DNA from: Rutpela maculata
Lineage: Eukaryota > Arthropoda > Insecta > Coleoptera > Cerambycidae
NCBI GenBank assembly: GCA_936432065.2
Contig: OW386292.2
Span: 104,923,829 to 104,987,828, forward strand
Direction: 5' to 3'
Length of the DNA stretch: 64,000 bases
In this document: one piece after another, positions 61,641 to 64,000 of the stretch
Layout: each line of letters opens with the position of its first letter
How positions within the stretch are numbered: the stretch's first letter is position 1
Position numbers and translations under genes: made by a program
The notes under the pieces: model-generated
Database searches by the model: none
What the model saw: the letters and a program-made list of their open reading frames with translations, nothing else
Told to the model about the DNA's origin: nothing

Positions 61641-61856
61641 ATGTTCGTGGCGCTTTCAAACTTCAACATGCGCATGACATATTTTTCGCTATTTAAAGAA
61701 AAGAGAAAATCTCACCATGTCGGTAACATAATGAGATCAGAATACATAAAAGCATTGAGAGAACATCGAAGAAAATTGAAAGACTTGAGAAAAGCTGTGG
61801 AATTATACAGTATGAAAGTTAGTGTATTAAAGAAATTGTGTAATTTAAAAATATGA
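61641..61856 (+). CDS. Small coiled-coil protein, 71 aa
   Basis: ATG 61641 lies right after the capsid stop. The second half is helical with heptad-like leucines and many charges (LREHRRKLKDLRKAVELY). No family recognised. The frame is intact. Confidence 0.45.
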   Translation: MFVALSNFNMRMTYFSLFKEKRKSHHVGNIMRSEYIKALREHRRKLKDLRKAVELYSMKVSVLKKLCNLKI

Positions 61857-62225
61857 CTCTGATTTTCGATGTGCAAGGATTTAAAATAGAAAAAAGGAAA
61901 TTTATAGTTAAAGAGTTTGCAGCCTGTAATGTCCTAAATTTTAATAAATAAATAAATAAATAGATAAAACTAAATATTGTTTTTATTATAGTTTAATATA
62001 ATGTGTGGAGTATAATATATACAAAAAATAATTCGACAATGTTTATTCCCTACAGAATCATTTGATTTAGACTCAATACATTTGGTTGTATCAACCAGTT
62101 ATGATTCATCAAAGTCGACTTCGTCACAATCGGTTTCATCAGTCAGTTTCATCACAATCCGTTTCATCAGTCAGTTTCATCGTCAAAATTTAGTTTGTTT
62201 AGAAGTTCAGGCTGTAAATAATTTT
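61857..62225. terminator. Convergent polyadenylation region and 28-bp minisatellite
   Basis: AATAAATAAATAAATAG at 61943 is a strong polyadenylation signal for the rightward genes. 62110-62185 holds two copies of a 28-bp unit with ATCACAATC(C/G)GTTTCATC, which on the minus strand would encode a DDETD-type acidic tail. The leftward gene at 62226 may have ended in that tail before a shift in the run of G at 62244-62248. Confidence 0.5.
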
Positions 62226-62501
62226 TTAATGGATGTAGAAACCCCCTAAATTTAACGCAATTAATCCATCGACTAAACATTCCAAAGGTATTTTTCCTTC
62301 GGAGAAATTTTCACATACTTTCACGCCATTTTCATAATCTTTTGCTATTTTATTACATTCTTCTGCGCTATAAAAGGCACCCATTCCATAAACTGCTTCA
62401 TGCTCGGCATCAAATTGGAGGTTAGAAAATTTCTGAAGCAAATAGCATATTCCACTTACTAAATCAACAACCTCAACTTCTTTTACGTAACACATCCACA
62501 T
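62226..62501 (-). CDS. Small element protein, 91 aa, unknown
   Basis: ATG 62501 to a stop at 62226. Mixed helical composition with several cysteines, no recognised domain. Its C-terminus may be altered by a frameshift: an alternative frame from about 62245 leads into the acidic minisatellite-coded tail. It lies between the virion block and the polymerase. Confidence 0.4.
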   Translation of the reverse strand: MWMCYVKEVEVVDLVSGICYLLQKFSNLQFDAEHEAVYGMGAFYSAEECNKIAKDYENGVKVCENFSEGKIPLECLVDGLIALNLGGFYIH

Positions 62502-62833
62502 ATTGAAAACGTGTTTAACACTGCATTATTACAGCTTAATAAAATATTGGTTGTACTGAGAGTTTACTTAAGTTTTATATTAGAAATCCCACTTAATAAA
62601 ACCTCCTACCACATTAAGTTCACCTAATAGTACCTCCCACACAGCTTAAAATGAAACAAATAATTTATTGGAATTATTTATTGAAGTATTAATTTCAGGT
62701 TTAAAAACACAGTTGGTTACAATTATTCATGTAATTTCAGTTTTAAAATACAGTTATTTACATCCACATAATTTTAGTTTTAAGAATACAGTTAGTTACA
62801 CTATTCACATAATTTGCAATTTTTAACAAGCTA
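62502..62833. repeat. Intergenic ~40-bp tandem repeats
   Basis: Three units at about 62698-62818 share GTTTTAA(G/A)AATACAGTTA and a TTCA(C/T)(A/G)TAATTT end. No gene. Confidence 0.45.
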
Positions 62834-64000
62834 AGCTAAGGTATTCGGTAATCCGGCAATAATATAACGTTTATTATCATTCGAAGATAACGCGACCTTA
62901 TTTTTTAATTCTGTATACATCGTATGTAAATGTGATCTAAACTCATACATTTTACGATAAATTAATCCACCTTCTTCCACAATTTGTTTATAATCAACAA
63001 TGTTTAATTGATTTTTAATATTTTTTGATACCCCTTTAGCTTTTTTTGTTTCAGTTTCATTGAGTTTTACACAATATGCTTTGTATAGGAGCGCCTGCAA
63101 ACTCATCTTTCATTTTCCCAACAATAGACGCCGTTTCGGGTACACCATCATTACTAAAATTTGATGTGTCGAACCAACTTAAATTGTTCTTTATATCATC
63201 ATAAACATTATCAGTAAATATTTCTAAAATCAATGAATCTGTGTCGGTATAGCACAGAGTCGCATTATTACCGTATTTTTGCTTGATGAAGTCATAATAA
63301 AAATCATATATTACTGTTTTTGATATTTCTAAAATTGAGTAACCCACGTATAATGGCTTATTATAACAAATTTTCAGTTTAGACATTTCTATAGCTACTA
63401 AATTTTCTGAGAAAACTGAACATGATTTATAATTAGGCTTACTTATGTACCCTTCAGCCCCAACACTTCCACGAATATTTTCCCAGTGAGAAATAAGTTT
63501 AATTAATATCGACTCTATTTTCAACATTTTCCAGTTTTTCCGAATATTGAGTTTAAAAAGATCTCTTTCAAAAGCATTTTTGGATGCATTTCGCAACGCT
63601 GTAATCAAATCAACATAGGTTTTCAACCAAGGGGATTGCGAAAATTCCAAAATTCCATGAATTTTTTGCAATTTTAAACCATGTCCTAAACATTGTTTGA
63701 GATTCCTGTAATGAGTGATAAAGTTAGTTTTATTATGTAGGTTCAAAATAAGTTTAGATTGTTTACTATTTGGGGGTATTAAATTTTCTGCGCAGAACGG
63801 TAATCATTATGTGCATCATGCAAATTTTCAGGATATTCCAAATCCACTTCTAATACATACCCCTTTTCAGAATTATTACTTAAAAGGGAACAGTCAAAAT
63901 ATTGAATTTCGTTGTCGTTTAACCATCTAAATCCCCCCAATGGTAAACTTTGACTCATACTACAACCGTATAAATTCGTGGCATCTAAATAAAGTATATA
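62834..64000 (-). pseudogene. B-family DNA polymerase, C-terminal part, broken
   Basis: Replicates the element. Motif A is YLDATNLYGCSMSQ (63954-63995) and motif C YTDTDSLI (about 63230-63250). The palm/thumb continues to a stop at 62831. Between A and C the frame stops near 63779. Motif B near 63560 appears damaged: FERDLFKL is present, but the following asparagine/glycine signature is lost through a small deletion and shift. A further shift lies near 63080. The N-terminal exonuclease and terminal-protein-like regions lie beyond the window. It is not functional. Confidence 0.8.

Larger units (their letters stand above)
52967..64000. mobile_element. Endogenous Maverick/Polinton (adintovirus-like) element, partial
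   Basis: The set of integrase, packaging ATPase, adenain-like protease, double jelly-roll major capsid, minor capsid and protein-primed-type B polymerase defines Maverick/Polinton elements. A phospholipase A2 protein together with these is typical of adintoviruses. Leftward and rightward gene blocks share a divergent promoter region at 58246-58389. The element continues beyond base 64000. Many genes are broken. Confidence 0.9.

Overview
The window is AT-rich eukaryotic DNA. Introns have GT/AG borders, AATAAA signals are present, and the mobile-element families are ones typical of arthropods, so an insect is most likely. The genus cannot be told from the sequence. Almost all recognisable coding sequence belongs to mobile elements or to repeated gene-like families, and most of it is broken. 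No rRNA, tRNA gene, CRISPR array or bacterial operon was seen.

Layout. 0-0.9 kb holds the 3' half of a repeated, unassigned gene family ('family A'). 2.8-3.6 kb is a small spliced gene. 3.85-6.6 kb is a 22-bp-TIR MITE beside a DD41D-type mariner with 494-bp terminal inverted repeats. 6.8-9.3 kb is a decayed hAT transposase. 9.7-10.7 kb is family A copy 2. 11-15.4 kb holds foldback and tandem repeats around the first exons of a zinc-finger plus tyrosine-recombinase (YR) gene, whose core is at 15.4-17.7 kb. That gene is split by (TA)n arrays, a Penelope-like element (17.8-19.6 kb, with a hammerhead-ribozyme core) and two long-TIR foldback elements, before its last exon at 22.0-22.5 kb.

22.5-31.8 kb is mostly non-coding repeats, including a duplicate of the YR last exon and another family A 3' end. 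31.8-35.1 kb has a LINE fragment and a decayed Harbinger pair (Myb-like protein and DDE transposase). 35.4-36.7 kb is family A copy 3, which shows an intron. 36.8-39.9 kb is a cysteine-rich gene cut by a PIF/Harbinger element with exact TAA target duplications. 42.1-44.5 kb is YR copy B, carrying a LINE. 45.9-47.7 kb is a BEL/Pao gag-protease relic. 47.8-50.4 kb is YR copy C, carrying a foldback element. 50.5-50.8 kb is a tRNA-derived SINE. 51.0-51.8 kb is a RAG1/Transib-like transposase relic.

53-64 kb is the left and middle part of an endogenous Maverick/Polinton (adintovirus-like) element. It has a G-rich palindromic left end, integrase, small hypothetical genes, packaging ATPase, a phospholipase A2/membrane-active protein, protease, minor and major capsid proteins and a B-family DNA polymerase running off the window. 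The genes form two divergent blocks around a promoter region at 58.3 kb: integrase to ATPase leftward, virion proteins rightward, with polymerase facing them from the right. Integrase, ATPase, protease, major capsid and polymerase all carry stops or frameshifts, so the copy cannot encode a full particle. The PLA2 protein, the minor capsid protein and several small genes remain open.
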